DNA of 19,161 nucleotides from TMP-24 sp031376305 (GTDB taxonomy: Bacteria; Pseudomonadota; Alphaproteobacteria; Rhodobacterales; Rhodobacteraceae), in the NCBI GenBank assembly GCA_031376305.1, contig JANMDM010000038.1:1-19161 (forward strand). Direction: 5' to 3'. The position numbers were made by a program, and so were the translations under genes. Below, piece by piece: positions 1 to 6,659 of the stretch. Position 1 is the first letter of the stretch; the number at the start of each line of letters is the position of its first letter. The notes under the pieces were generated by a model. That model saw nothing but the letters and a program-made list of their open reading frames with translations. It was not told where the DNA came from and ran no database searches.

Positions 1-524
1 AGGTCAATCCACACCAATTCTGTCGACCCACCCCCAATGTCGACAACCAAAAGCTGCTCGGTCTTGGTCGACACCAGCGGCGCGCAGGAAATCACCGCCA
101 ACCGGGCTTCTTCCTCTGGTTGGATGATTTCCAACGGCAAATCAGTTTCCCGGTGCACCATCCGCAGGAATTCGCGGGAATTCTTGGCACGGCGGCAGGC
201 CTCGGTCGCCACCAATCGCATCTGCACCACACCGTGCTGTTCGATCTTTTTGCGGCAGATATGCAGCGCTTGCACGGTGCGGATCATCGACGCGCGGCTC
301 AGCTTGCCCGTGGCTTCCAGCCCGTGCCCCAGCTGGACGGCCTTGGAAAAACTGTCCACCACATGAAACTGGCTGCCCTTCGGCTGGGCAATCAGCATGC
401 GGCAACTGTTCGTGCCGAGGTCCAGCGCCGCATAAAGCTGCGCCGGGTCGGGCTTTGCGGTGCTGGGCGGCTCGACCGAGACTGGGAACGCGCCCGCACC
501 ACCGGGACGCTTGGGCGTCATCAT
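1..524 (-). CDS. Ppx/GppA-family exopolyphosphatase/pppGpp phosphatase (5' part, cut by window edge)
   Basis: The reverse strand reads without a stop for 174 codons from the ATG at 524-522 to the window start, so only the N-terminal half is present. Visible motifs are the first phosphate-binding loop of the ASKHA fold, ALDLGTNSCRMLIA (residues 33-46), the TEACRRAKN region (108-115), the glutamate-rich stretch QPEEEARLA (135-143), and the second phosphate loop VVDIGGGSTEL (160-170). These are diagnostic of Ppx/GppA phosphatases, cytoplasmic enzymes that hydrolyse polyphosphate chains or pppGpp. A GGAGGG ribosome-binding site lies just upstream of the ATG; a second ATG follows at once. The roughly 30 residues before the first motif are proline-rich and look disordered. 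The gene is divergent from the one-carbon cluster at 729. Which of the two activities it has cannot be decided from this half. The family call is firm. Confidence 0.93.
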   Translation of the reverse strand, partial: MMTPKRPGGAGAFPVSVEPPSTAKPDPAQLYAALDLGTNSCRMLIAQPKGSQFHVVDSFSKAVQLGHGLEATGKLSRASMIRTVQALHICRKKIEQHGVVQMRLVATEACRRAKNSREFLRMVHRETDLPLEIIQPEEEARLAVISCAPLVSTKTEQLLVVDIGGGSTELVWID

Positions 525-728
525 CACGCCCTCCGATTTTAAGTTACCGCCAACCTACCGGGGTGCGGCCCATCAATCAAGCACCGGCTGGATCGCGGCC
601 CCGGCTCCGGGGATTGGGCCCTACCGGCAGAATGGCCGCAGGTCGCTCAGGTGGCGTACAATGTCGAAATCCGTCATCGCATGTCGCGAACCGCGCGTTA
701 TTGAGGGGCCGCAGTCAGAGGATTCGTC
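525..728. other. Divergent intergenic region between the ppx-like gene and the one-carbon cluster
   Basis: This 204-bp stretch separates two divergent genes and must hold promoters for both. Open frames crossing it are overlaps with the flanking genes and show no recognisable protein. I see no cobalamin or S-adenosylmethionine riboswitch that I could defend. The only sharp element is a -10-like TACAAT at 657-662. Confidence 0.5.
633..662 (+). promoter_or_regulatory. Possible promoter for the one-carbon cluster
   Basis: A strong -10-like hexamer, TACAAT, lies at 657-662. The -35 position at 633-638 (TGGCCG, 18-bp spacer) is poor. If real, it would give a leader of about 60 nt before the gene at 729. 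The weak -35 could mean activator dependence or a chance match. Confidence 0.25.
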
Positions 729-1025
729 ATGGCAGATGTTACCATCGTCTATTGGCGCGACATCCCCGCCCAGATCATCGTGGGCAAAGGGCGTCGCGGC
801 GTGAAAAAACCGCTGCCCGAGCGCTTCGAGCAGGCGATCGACCGCTGCGCCATGAAAATCGGCGCCCGCGACGGCGACGCCTATCTGGCTGAGTGGCGCA
901 AGGCCGCACCGTTTGAACTGCCGGGCGAAGATCTTGACGTGGCCGAGGCGGAGTTGGCCCGGATCATTGCCGAATACGACCTTGAGCGGATCAAAGCTCT
1001 GATCGCAAATGACGGCTGGGCCTAA
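729..1025 (+). CDS. Small conserved protein of the 'virulence factor' family (PF13769 type), one-carbon cluster
   Basis: This encodes a 98-residue acidic cytoplasmic protein with no signal peptide or membrane segment. The N-terminal block VTIVYWRDIPAQIIVGKGRRGVKKPLPERFEQAIDR is what I recognise as the family Pfam calls 'virulence factor', a name with no biochemical basis. An AGAGGA ribosome-binding site at 717-722 supports the ATG at 729. The stop is only 31 bp before the methylene-THF reductase start, and the methyl-THF:corrinoid methyltransferase follows, so the three genes look like one operon. I infer a role linked to folate- or corrinoid-dependent methyl transfer, for example as an accessory subunit. 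No catalytic motif is visible and the true function is unknown to me. Family assignment is from memory, not from a search. Confidence 0.85.
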   Translation: MADVTIVYWRDIPAQIIVGKGRRGVKKPLPERFEQAIDRCAMKIGARDGDAYLAEWRKAAPFELPGEDLDVAEAELARIIAEYDLERIKALIANDGWA

Positions 1026-1056
1026 ACCCTCGCCCCCCAGTTTTTGGAGAGCCGCA

Positions 1057-1977
1057 ATGGCACTGTTAAGTTTTCGCCGTAAAGAAGCTGCCCCCGTTGT
1101 CGACAAAGCCGCCATCGAGTCGCTCCTGAACGGCTATTCGATCGAAGTGATGCCGCGCACGGCCGAAAAAGTCGAAGATTTCCGCGCTCTTCTGCCCAAA
1201 GGCACGCGGGTTTACATCGCCCATATCGACGGCACCCCGATCGAGGAAATGGTCGCCACGGCCAGGCGCATCAATGCCGAAGGTTTTCCGGTGATGCCGC
1301 ATTTCCCGGCGCGCATCATCAAAGACAAGGCGACGCTGGCCGACTGGATCGCCCGCTATCAGGGCGAAGCTGACGTCAAGCAGGGCCTGATGCTGGCGGG
1401 GGGCGTGTCGCATCCGGCGGGGGATTTTCACTCGTCGATGCAGATGCTGGAAACCGGGCTGTTTGACGGGTTTGACCGCTTGCATGTCGCCGGTCACCCG
1501 GAAGGTAACAAAGACATCGATGCCGACGGCTCGGACCGTATGGTCATGGAGGCGCTGCGCTGGAAGCAAGCCTTCTCCGAGCGGTCGGACGCGAAAATGG
1601 CAATGGCCACGCAATTCTGCTTTGAAGCCAAGCCGGTCATCGCCTGGGCCAACCGCCTGGCCGCCGAAGGCATCAGACTGCCGATCCATATTGGCGTCGC
1701 CGGCCCCGCAAAGCTGCAAACCCTGATCAAATTCGCCATCGCCTGCGGCGTCGGCCCGTCGCTGAAGGTCTTGCAAAAGCGCGCGATGGATGTGACGAAG
1801 CTGTTGCTTCCTTACGAACCAAACGATTTCGTCGCCGAACTTGCCGCCCACAAGGCAGCAAACCCCGTTTTTGGTATCGAATCCGTGCATTTCTTCCCGC
1901 TGGGCGGGATCAAGACCAACGCAACCTGGGCCACCCTTCATGGCGGTAAATCTGCCGTCCCGGCCGCGCAACAATAA
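1057..1977 (+). CDS. Methylenetetrahydrofolate reductase (MetF family, divergent branch)
   Basis: This 306-residue protein matches the MTHFR TIM-barrel family, which reduces 5,10-methylene-THF to 5-methyl-THF with flavin. Landmarks are SIEVMPR (28-34), carrying the likely catalytic Glu30 (E. coli MetF Glu28 position), MPHFPAR (80-86), AGHPEGN (145-151), ATQFCFE (184-190) and ESVHFFPLGG (275-284). The ATG at 1057 is chosen because GGAGA at 1046-1050 precedes it by six bases and the protein then starts MALLSFRRKEA; an upstream in-frame start at 1009 would overlap the previous gene and has no such site. Where E. coli MetF has RGD with the functionally important Asp120, this protein reads LMLAGGVS (111-118), so it belongs to a divergent branch. 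The downstream methyltransferase would use its product. The reductase call is strong; the physiological electron donor and direction are not shown. Confidence 0.92.
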   Translation: MALLSFRRKEAAPVVDKAAIESLLNGYSIEVMPRTAEKVEDFRALLPKGTRVYIAHIDGTPIEEMVATARRINAEGFPVMPHFPARIIKDKATLADWIARYQGEADVKQGLMLAGGVSHPAGDFHSSMQMLETGLFDGFDRLHVAGHPEGNKDIDADGSDRMVMEALRWKQAFSERSDAKMAMATQFCFEAKPVIAWANRLAAEGIRLPIHIGVAGPAKLQTLIKFAIACGVGPSLKVLQKRAMDVTKLLLPYEPNDFVAELAAHKAANPVFGIESVHFFPLGGIKTNATWATLHGGKSAVPAAQQ

Positions 1978-1992
1978 GAGATCAGGTGAACT

Positions 1993-2955
1993 ATGACCCG
2001 TACCGTCATTGAATCAAAAACCAAAACCGTCGTCATCGGTTTTGACGAGCCCTTCTGCGTTATCGGCGAACGCATCAACCCAACCGGCCGCAAGAAGCTG
2101 GCCGCCGAATTGGAAGCCGGCGATTTCTCGACCGTCCAGCGCGATGCGCTTGAGCAGGTCGCCTGCGGCGCAATGATTCTCGATGTGAATGCCGGCGTGG
2201 TTTACAATTCGAACCCGAACCCGAATGAAACCGAGCCGCCGTTGATGACGGCAATGATCAAGCTGGTGCAGGGTCTGGTTGATGTGCCGCTGTGCATCGA
2301 CTCATCTGTTCCCAACGCATTGGAGGCTGGCCTTGCCGCCTGCGAAGGCCGCCCGCTTTTGAACTCGGTCACCGGCGAGGAAGACCGCTTGGAGCTGATC
2401 CTGCCCCTGGTCAAGAAATACAACGTGCCGGTGGTGGCCATCTCCAATGACGACACCGGGATATCAATGGACCCCGATGTGCGCTTTGCCGTGGCCAAAA
2501 AGATCGTCCAGCGTGCCGCCGATTTTGGCATACCGGCGCATGATATCGTCGTTGACCCGCTGGTCATGCCGGTCGGGGCTTTGGGCGATGCCGGGCGTCA
2601 GGTGTTTACGCTGGTGCGCCGCCTGCGCGACGAGCTGGGGGTGAACACCACTTGCGGTGCGTCCAACATCTCGTTCGGGCTGCCCAACCGCCACGGCATC
2701 AACGCCGCCTTCCTGCCGATGGCAATGTGTGCCGGCATGACCAGCGCCATCATGAACCCGGTGCGATCGGTCGAAATGGAAGCCATCCGGGCCGCGAACT
2801 TCTTGATGAACAATGACCCGAACGGCACCGAGTGGATCAAATTCGCCCGCGTTCTGGAAGCCGTAAAGGCGGGCCAGGACTTCGGCACCGCCTCGGCCGA
2901 AGCCAATGCCGCAGGCCGTGGCCGCGATGGCCGCCGCGCCCGCACACGGGCCTAG
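1993..2955 (+). CDS. Methyltetrahydrofolate:corrinoid methyltransferase (pterin-binding domain protein)
   Basis: This 320-residue protein is a stand-alone pterin-binding TIM barrel, equivalent to the folate domain of MetH or to AcsE. It moves the methyl group of 5-methyl-THF to cob(I)alamin on a partner protein. Motifs are IGERINPTGR (24-33), MILDVNAGV (61-69), PLCIDSS (99-105), LLNSVTGEED (122-131), VAISNDDTG (148-156), IVVDPLVMPVG (185-195) and CGASNISFGLPNRHGIN (221-237), with Asn225 in the position that binds the pterin in AcsE. AGGTGA at 1984-1989 supports the ATG. The gene sits 15 bp after the reductase. No cobalamin-binding or homocysteine-binding domain is present in this protein or window. 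In roseobacters such proteins are, as I recall, part of a split three-piece methionine synthase. A short arginine-rich tail ends the protein (309-320). Confidence 0.93.
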   Translation: MTRTVIESKTKTVVIGFDEPFCVIGERINPTGRKKLAAELEAGDFSTVQRDALEQVACGAMILDVNAGVVYNSNPNPNETEPPLMTAMIKLVQGLVDVPLCIDSSVPNALEAGLAACEGRPLLNSVTGEEDRLELILPLVKKYNVPVVAISNDDTGISMDPDVRFAVAKKIVQRAADFGIPAHDIVVDPLVMPVGALGDAGRQVFTLVRRLRDELGVNTTCGASNISFGLPNRHGINAAFLPMAMCAGMTSAIMNPVRSVEMEAIRAANFLMNNDPNGTEWIKFARVLEAVKAGQDFGTASAEANAAGRGRDGRRARTRA

Positions 2956-2982
2956 TTTCGCCTGCCAAGCACCGGATAAATC

Positions 2983-3022
2983 AAAGAAAACCCCCGGAAG
3001 TTATCTTCCGGGGGTTTTCTTT
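2983..3022. terminator. Bidirectional Rho-independent terminator between convergent genes
   Basis: The arms 2983-3000 and 3005-3022 are perfectly complementary over 18 bp around the loop TTAT. The GC-rich core CCCCCGGAAG is flanked by an A-run on the left and a T-run on the right, so a U-tract follows the hairpin whichever strand is transcribed. It lies 28 bp after the methyltransferase stop and 24 bp after the desaturase stop, and would end both transcripts. Confidence 0.95.
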
Positions 3023-3045
3023 ATATTCCCGATCAAAATCTGCGG

Positions 3046-4089
3046 TCAGAGCGCGCCATAAAGCTTACGCGCTTGCGCGACCGACATCAGGCGGTGCTGC
3101 TTTTCATCCCAAAGCTGCAACTTGACGCAGGCAAAACTTTGCCAAAGCGTCATCCGTTGCGCCAAAGCCAACTCGCGGTGATCCCGCAATACTTCGGGAA
3201 GCCGGTAGAATGGGATACGGCTGTAAAGGTGATGCACATGATGGATACCGATGTTGGCGGTAAACCAGCGCAAGATCATCGGCAGATCGTAATGGGAGCT
3301 ACCCGCCAGGGCGGCATCATGCAGGTCCCATTCTTCATCGCTGCGCCAGTGCGTTTCTTCAAATTGATGCTGGACATAGAACAGCCACACGCCGATTGAC
3401 GCCGCGATGATCGACGTCGGCAGGAAAACCAGCAGCAGCACTTTCAAGCCGCCGAAGAACACTATCAGCCCTAAAATCAGCGCAATCGCGGCATTGGTGG
3501 CCATCGCGCTGGCCCAATAGGTCCAGCCAGAACGGAACAGGCCAAGCGGCAAACGGTTTTGCAGCAAAAACAGATAGATCGGGCCAAGTCCGAACAACAC
3601 CATAGGGTTGCGATAAAGGCGGTAAAGCAGCTTTCCAGTCCAAGACAACGCCTGATATTCGGCGACCGTCAGCGTGCTCACATCGCCCATACCGCGCTTA
3701 TCAAGATTGCCGGCACTGGCGTGATGCACCGAATGGGTCCGCCGCCAGACATCATAAGGCGTCAGCGTCAACACTCCCAAACCCCGGCCGATCCAGTCAC
3801 TGAGCTTGCGGTTGCGAAAGAACGCCCCGTGACCACAGTCATGCTGGATGGCGAAAAGCCGCACCAGAAACCCGGCGTTGACCACCGATATCACCAAAGC
3901 CAACCAACCGCTGAACGATAGCGCCCACCAGGCCAGCGCCCAGAGCGCCAGGAAAGGCAAGATGGTGACCGACAGTTCAAACAGGCTGCGCCAAGTCAGG
4001 GGCTCGCGGTACTTTGCCAGTGCCTGTACCCAGGCGCGCGAGTTTTTCGGTGGGGTCTGCTCGCAGGATTCTGCCGCGTTGGTCGCCAT
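3046..4089 (-). CDS. Membrane fatty acid desaturase (di-iron, histidine-box type)
   Basis: This 347-residue membrane protein has the three histidine clusters that bind the di-iron centre: HDCGH (83-87), HSVHH (119-123) and HHVHH (283-287), plus HQFEETHW (241-248). Hydrophobic segments lie around 40-80 and 195-240, as in acyl-lipid and acyl-CoA desaturases of the inner membrane. It would insert a double bond into fatty acyl chains using O2 and an electron donor such as ferredoxin; chain position and substrate cannot be read from the sequence. The ATG at 4089 is preceded by an AG-rich stretch but no clear ribosome-binding site. The OlsB-like gene lies 153 bp upstream on the same strand, so independent transcription is likely. 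It ends at the shared terminator 2983-3022. Confidence 0.93.
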   Translation of the reverse strand: MATNAAESCEQTPPKNSRAWVQALAKYREPLTWRSLFELSVTILPFLALWALAWWALSFSGWLALVISVVNAGFLVRLFAIQHDCGHGAFFRNRKLSDWIGRGLGVLTLTPYDVWRRTHSVHHASAGNLDKRGMGDVSTLTVAEYQALSWTGKLLYRLYRNPMVLFGLGPIYLFLLQNRLPLGLFRSGWTYWASAMATNAAIALILGLIVFFGGLKVLLLVFLPTSIIAASIGVWLFYVQHQFEETHWRSDEEWDLHDAALAGSSHYDLPMILRWFTANIGIHHVHHLYSRIPFYRLPEVLRDHRELALAQRMTLWQSFACVKLQLWDEKQHRLMSVAQARKLYGAL

Positions 4090-4242
4090 GGAAGAATTGC
4101 TTTCTTTCTCGTTTGCTCAAACAACCGGATAGACTACCCGTGGAATAAGGCAAGAGACATGGTACGGTTTCAGGCGATGACCCGCCGGACGGTGCCGAAG
4201 TGCCGCGGTGAAAAAGGGCTTTTTTATCTGCTCGGGGTGCTT
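4090..4242 (-). other. Intergenic region upstream of the desaturase gene
   Basis: This 153-bp gap separates the acyltransferase stop from the desaturase start. It contains an A/T-rich palindrome-like run around 4210-4226 and a small inverted repeat, GTTTG-CT-CAAAC, at 4111-4122 just upstream of the desaturase, which could be an operator. I could not place a convincing -35/-10 pair. Confidence 0.3.
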
Positions 4243-5031
4243 TCAGCCATAGATCGCCCGCAAGGCCCGTGCGCGCGCTGGCGGGATCCTGGCAATTTCA
4301 AGTCCGGTAAAAACGTGCAGTGTGTCCATATCATGATCGATAACGGCATGATCACTGACCCACCCCCCCATCGTCAGATAGGTCCGCAAAAGCGGCGGCA
4401 TGGATTTTCGGGCAATGCGCTGGTCCGGCATTGCCCCCGCAAGATCCCGTGCAAAATTCAGCACCAGCGGCGATTTTTCTAACGGCCGCCACCGCTCGGG
4501 CGCCAGATGCTTTTGCGCCAGCAGTCCCAATGAATCGCGATGTGCTGCGATGTCAGTACCCAGGAACGATGAGCAGCCAAAGAGCATCGCAATTTTACGC
4601 AGATCAACAAACCGCGCCAGCGCGCCCCAGGCAGTCCGGAAAATATCGGGGTCATGGTGGTCCGGGTGCAGGCAAAAGCGACTCATCTCGGCCATGGGGT
4701 GTTCGTAGCCGCGCAAGCCCGCCAAATTGTAGAACTGCGCTGAATAGCTTTGGTCAATAGACTGGCCACTCGGCAGGGCCCAAAGGCGATAGCATGCGAC
4801 GACGGCCCCGCTTCGGCTGTCTTCGATCAAGACGTGGCGGCAGACAGGATCATAGCTGTCTGCATCCCCGCCCGGCTTTGCCGCCCGCCCGCGCGCGGCG
4901 TGGAAGGCCGTCCACCGCAGGGTCAGAGCCGCCACCCTATCTTCGCTCGATTCCGCGAAACGGGCGCTGTAACGACCGGGGCAGACTATCGGCAACGTGA
5001 ACTCTTTCTTTGATGTGCGGCACCGTCGCAA
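4243..5031 (-). CDS. olsB: GNAT-type N-acyltransferase, probable L-ornithine N(alpha)-acyltransferase (OlsB-like)
   Basis: This protein of about 262 residues resembles OlsB, which transfers a 3-hydroxyacyl chain from acyl carrier protein to the alpha-amino group of ornithine, the first step of ornithine lipid synthesis at the inner membrane. Recognised blocks are YSARFAES near the start, DPVCRHVLIED (61-71), EMSRFCLHPDHHDPD (115-129) and the C-terminal MPPLLRTYLTMGGWVSDHAVIDHDMDTLHVFTGL, which is typical of the family. The start is uncertain. The longest frame begins at a TTG at 5031, a second TTG lies at 4995, and the ATG at 5035 is out of frame. It begins 20 bp after the BamE-like gene on the same strand. 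The partner O-acyltransferase OlsA is not in the window. A related haemolysin-type GNAT protein is the alternative. Confidence 0.82.
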   Translation of the reverse strand: MRRCRTSKKEFTLPIVCPGRYSARFAESSEDRVAALTLRWTAFHAARGRAAKPGGDADSYDPVCRHVLIEDSRSGAVVACYRLWALPSGQSIDQSYSAQFYNLAGLRGYEHPMAEMSRFCLHPDHHDPDIFRTAWGALARFVDLRKIAMLFGCSSFLGTDIAAHRDSLGLLAQKHLAPERWRPLEKSPLVLNFARDLAGAMPDQRIARKSMPPLLRTYLTMGGWVSDHAVIDHDMDTLHVFTGLEIARIPPARARALRAIYG

Positions 5032-5051
5032 CCATTCCCGCCGCGTATCAA

Positions 5052-5531
5052 TCAGTTTTTCGGCAGCAAATCGGTGGCCTTGATCCCACCCAGATTGCCC
5101 AAAAGCTGCCGCAGGAAACTGACGCCTTTGATGTTGTCATCGGTCACGCGCCGCGAAATCGCCACGACTTGCCCCTTTTCTAGGCCGAAGCGCTCAACAT
5201 TACTGACAACACCTGCCTCGTCGAAACTCACGGCAACCACCTGTCGGTCAATCTCAACAGGGGCGCGGATGCCAATCTCCTTGAAGCGGCTGCCAACATA
5301 ATACCAGCCTGATCCCGTCAACACGCCGATGGCGGCAGGCCGCCCGACCGCCAGCGCCACGTCTTCTGTGGTCGACTGTCCAACGACGATTTTGGCCAAT
5401 TCCTCATCGCGCGGGACGTAGCCATGATTGCGATAAATCGGCGTGCACGCTGCGACGCCGATCAAAACAAGGCCAATCAAACCGGTACGGACCCCGGAAC
5501 CAAGCTTGCGCAAACCCACTCTCGCCCCCAC
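5052..5531 (-). CDS. bamE: BamE/SmpA/OmlA-family outer membrane assembly lipoprotein
   Basis: This 159-residue lipoprotein has a signal peptide with hydrophobic core LIGLVLIGVAA ending in the lipobox GVAAC, with Cys29 as the likely lipidated residue. The mature part carries the SmpA/OmlA pattern: YRNHGYVPRDEELAKIVVGQST (33-54), VGRPAAIGVLTGSGWYYVGSRF (62-83), FDEAGVVSNVERFGLEKGQVV (103-123) and a C-terminal NIKGVSFLRQLLGNLG. BamE is a small subunit of the BAM complex that folds outer membrane beta-barrels. The start is a GTG at 5531 preceded by GGGAA; a second in-frame GTG at 5519 is possible. The gene is divergent from yceD, an arrangement common in Rhodobacterales. The acyltransferase gene follows closely. 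Confidence 0.92.
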   Translation of the reverse strand: MGARVGLRKLGSGVRTGLIGLVLIGVAACTPIYRNHGYVPRDEELAKIVVGQSTTEDVALAVGRPAAIGVLTGSGWYYVGSRFKEIGIRAPVEIDRQVVAVSFDEAGVVSNVERFGLEKGQVVAISRRVTDDNIKGVSFLRQLLGNLGGIKATDLLPKN

Positions 5532-5547
5532 GGTTATTCCCAGATGC

Positions 5548-5576
5548 TTGCCTTAGTGGCAGAAGCCTTCTATCCG
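5548..5576 (+). promoter_or_regulatory. Candidate sigma70-type promoter for yceD
   Basis: A -35 TTGCCT (5548-5553) and a -10 TATCCG (5571-5576) are separated by 17 bp. It would start transcription about 95 bp before the yceD ATG. It sits back to back with a possible promoter for the divergent lipoprotein gene. Confidence 0.38.
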
Positions 5577-5605
5577 ACTTACAACATGGCGGGAAGGTCC
5601 GACAA
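5576..5605 (-). promoter_or_regulatory. Candidate promoter for the BamE-like gene
   Basis: On the reverse strand, TTGTCG (5600-5605) and TAAGTC (5576-5581) are separated by 18 bp, upstream of the GTG at 5531. It overlaps the -10 of the opposite yceD promoter by one base, so the two could compete. The -10 is only a moderate match. Confidence 0.28.
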
Positions 5606-5678
5606 GGACAGAACCACACCTTGGGCCGACACAACCGCCAAAAGCGATGGTCCGCCCCAAGAAGGCGCAGGAAACCCG

Positions 5679-6221
5679 ATGACGGAAGATAAACTGATCT
5701 ATTCTCACCCCTTCCGTCGCGCAGGTCTTGCGCAGCGCAAACCCACCCGGTTCACGCTGACCCCCGACGCGGCAGCACTTTCCGCCATTGCCGCGGAGCT
5801 TGGGCTGCTCGGAATCACCCGTGTCAGTTTCCGGGGCGAGATCAAACCGCTTGGTCGCGCCGATTTCGCGCTTGAGGCTTTGCTTGAGGCGACGGTGGTC
5901 CAACCCTGTGTCGTCAGCCTTACTGCGGTCACGACAATCGTTAAAGAAACCGTCAAACGCCGCTATCTGGCCGACTGGAAAGACCCCGAGGCCGAAGAAA
6001 GCGAAGTTCCCGAAGATGACAGCGTCGAACCGTTGGGGGACGTCATTGATGCTGGCGCGGTGATGGTCGAGGCGCTGGCGCTGGCGCTTCCGCTTTATCC
6101 ACGCGCCGCAGGTGCGTTGACCGGCACTACGGTGGCCGCGCCGCCGGGGGCCGAACCTCTGACCAACGACGCACTCCGCCCCTTTGCCGGCCTTGCAGGT
6201 CTGATGAAGAAAAAAGACTAG
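5679..6221 (+). CDS. yceD: YceD family protein (DUF177), large ribosomal subunit maturation factor
   Basis: This 180-residue acidic protein belongs to DUF177/YceD, needed for normal 23S rRNA accumulation and nearly always encoded next to rpmF. Visible family features are SHPFRRAGLAQRKPTRFTL near the N-terminus, the central VSFRGEIKPLGRADFALEALLEATVVQPCVVSL, with the conserved CVVSL block, and an acidic stretch PEAEESEVPEDDSVEPLGDVIDAG before a hydrophobic helix ALALALPLYPRA. The ATG at 5679 is preceded by AGGAAA and gives the usual family length; longer in-frame starts back to 5424 would overlap the divergent promoter region. Some alphaproteobacterial members keep cysteines at the C-terminus, but none is seen here. 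rpmF follows after 210 bp. Confidence 0.92.
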   Translation: MTEDKLIYSHPFRRAGLAQRKPTRFTLTPDAAALSAIAAELGLLGITRVSFRGEIKPLGRADFALEALLEATVVQPCVVSLTAVTTIVKETVKRRYLADWKDPEAEESEVPEDDSVEPLGDVIDAGAVMVEALALALPLYPRAAGALTGTTVAAPPGAEPLTNDALRPFAGLAGLMKKKD

Positions 6222-6297
6222 CTGCGGCGGACCGCACACCTTTGAGCAGCCGCCACCCTATTGCAACATGGCCCATAGAAAACTGGCCAGAAAAGAC

Positions 6298-6325
6298 TTG
6301 CGCCTGCAAGGAATCTTAGTATGTT
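6298..6325 (+). promoter_or_regulatory. Candidate promoter for rpmF-plsX-fabH
   Basis: TTGCGC (6298-6303) and TATGTT (6320-6325) have a 16-bp spacer. It lies in the 210-bp gap between yceD and rpmF and would give a leader of about 100 nt. This long gap is the main reason to expect a promoter here. Confidence 0.35.
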
Positions 6326-6397
6326 CCCGGCCTCGCTTGAATCTTGGGTTCGCACCCGGTCGCTCTTGGCAACCAGTGACGAAAACCCTGGAAAACC

Positions 6398-6411
6398 GGG
6401 GCCAAGGCCCC
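6398..6411 (+). promoter_or_regulatory. GC-rich hairpin in the rpmF leader
   Basis: GGGGC-CAAG-GCCCC forms a 5-bp GC stem 20 bp before the rpmF ATG, just upstream of the GAGG ribosome-binding site at 6421-6424. It has no T-tract, so it is not a normal terminator. It could influence translation or be a processing site. Confidence 0.35.
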
Positions 6412-6431
6412 CAATAACCCGAGGTTGAGAC

Positions 6432-6638
6432 ATGGCTGTCCCTCAGAACCGCACCACGCGGTCCCGCCGCAACATGCGTCGCTCTCATGACGCGTTGGTT
6501 GCTGCAAACCCGAACGAATGCGCCAATTGCGGCGAATTGAAGCGGCCGCATCACGTTTGCGGCGCTTGCGGCCATTATGATGGCCGTGAAGTCGTCGCGC
6601 AGGCGGCGGAAGTCGATCTGGACGACGCCGCAGCGTGA
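6432..6638 (+). CDS. rpmF: 50S ribosomal protein L32
   Basis: This 68-residue basic protein opens with MAVPQNRTTRSRRNMRRSHDAL, the hallmark of bacterial L32. It keeps the zinc-binding type of the protein: Cys30-x2-Cys33 and Cys43-x2-Cys46 in the segment CANCGELKRPHHVCGACG. L32 is a late-assembling protein near the peptidyl transferase region of the large subunit. GAGG at 6421-6424 precedes the ATG by seven bases. The acidic C-terminal tail (AEVDLDDAAA) is normal for alphaproteobacteria. plsX begins 21 bp later, so the two are likely co-transcribed, which couples ribosome supply to phospholipid synthesis. Confidence 0.98.
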   Translation: MAVPQNRTTRSRRNMRRSHDALVAANPNECANCGELKRPHHVCGACGHYDGREVVAQAAEVDLDDAAA

Positions 6639-6659
6639 GCTGCGTGACCGGTCCTGGCG

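Noticed and set aside
525..728. A possible riboswitch (cobalamin or S-adenosylmethionine) before the one-carbon cluster
   Set aside because: I found no conserved core or pairing pattern of a known class; a covariance-model search would be decisive.
1066..1974. A 302-codon open frame on the minus strand
   Set aside because: It mirrors the methylene-THF reductase gene and has no family signature.
4201..4230. A possible terminator with AAAAAGGGCTTTTTT after the acyltransferase gene
   Set aside because: The self-complementary run would leave almost no loop, and the GC stem is too small for a convincing terminator on either strand.
5424..5678. An N-terminal extension of YceD
   Set aside because: The extra 85 codons overlap the divergent lipoprotein gene and promoter region, do not resemble the family, and the ATG at 5679 has a good ribosome-binding site.
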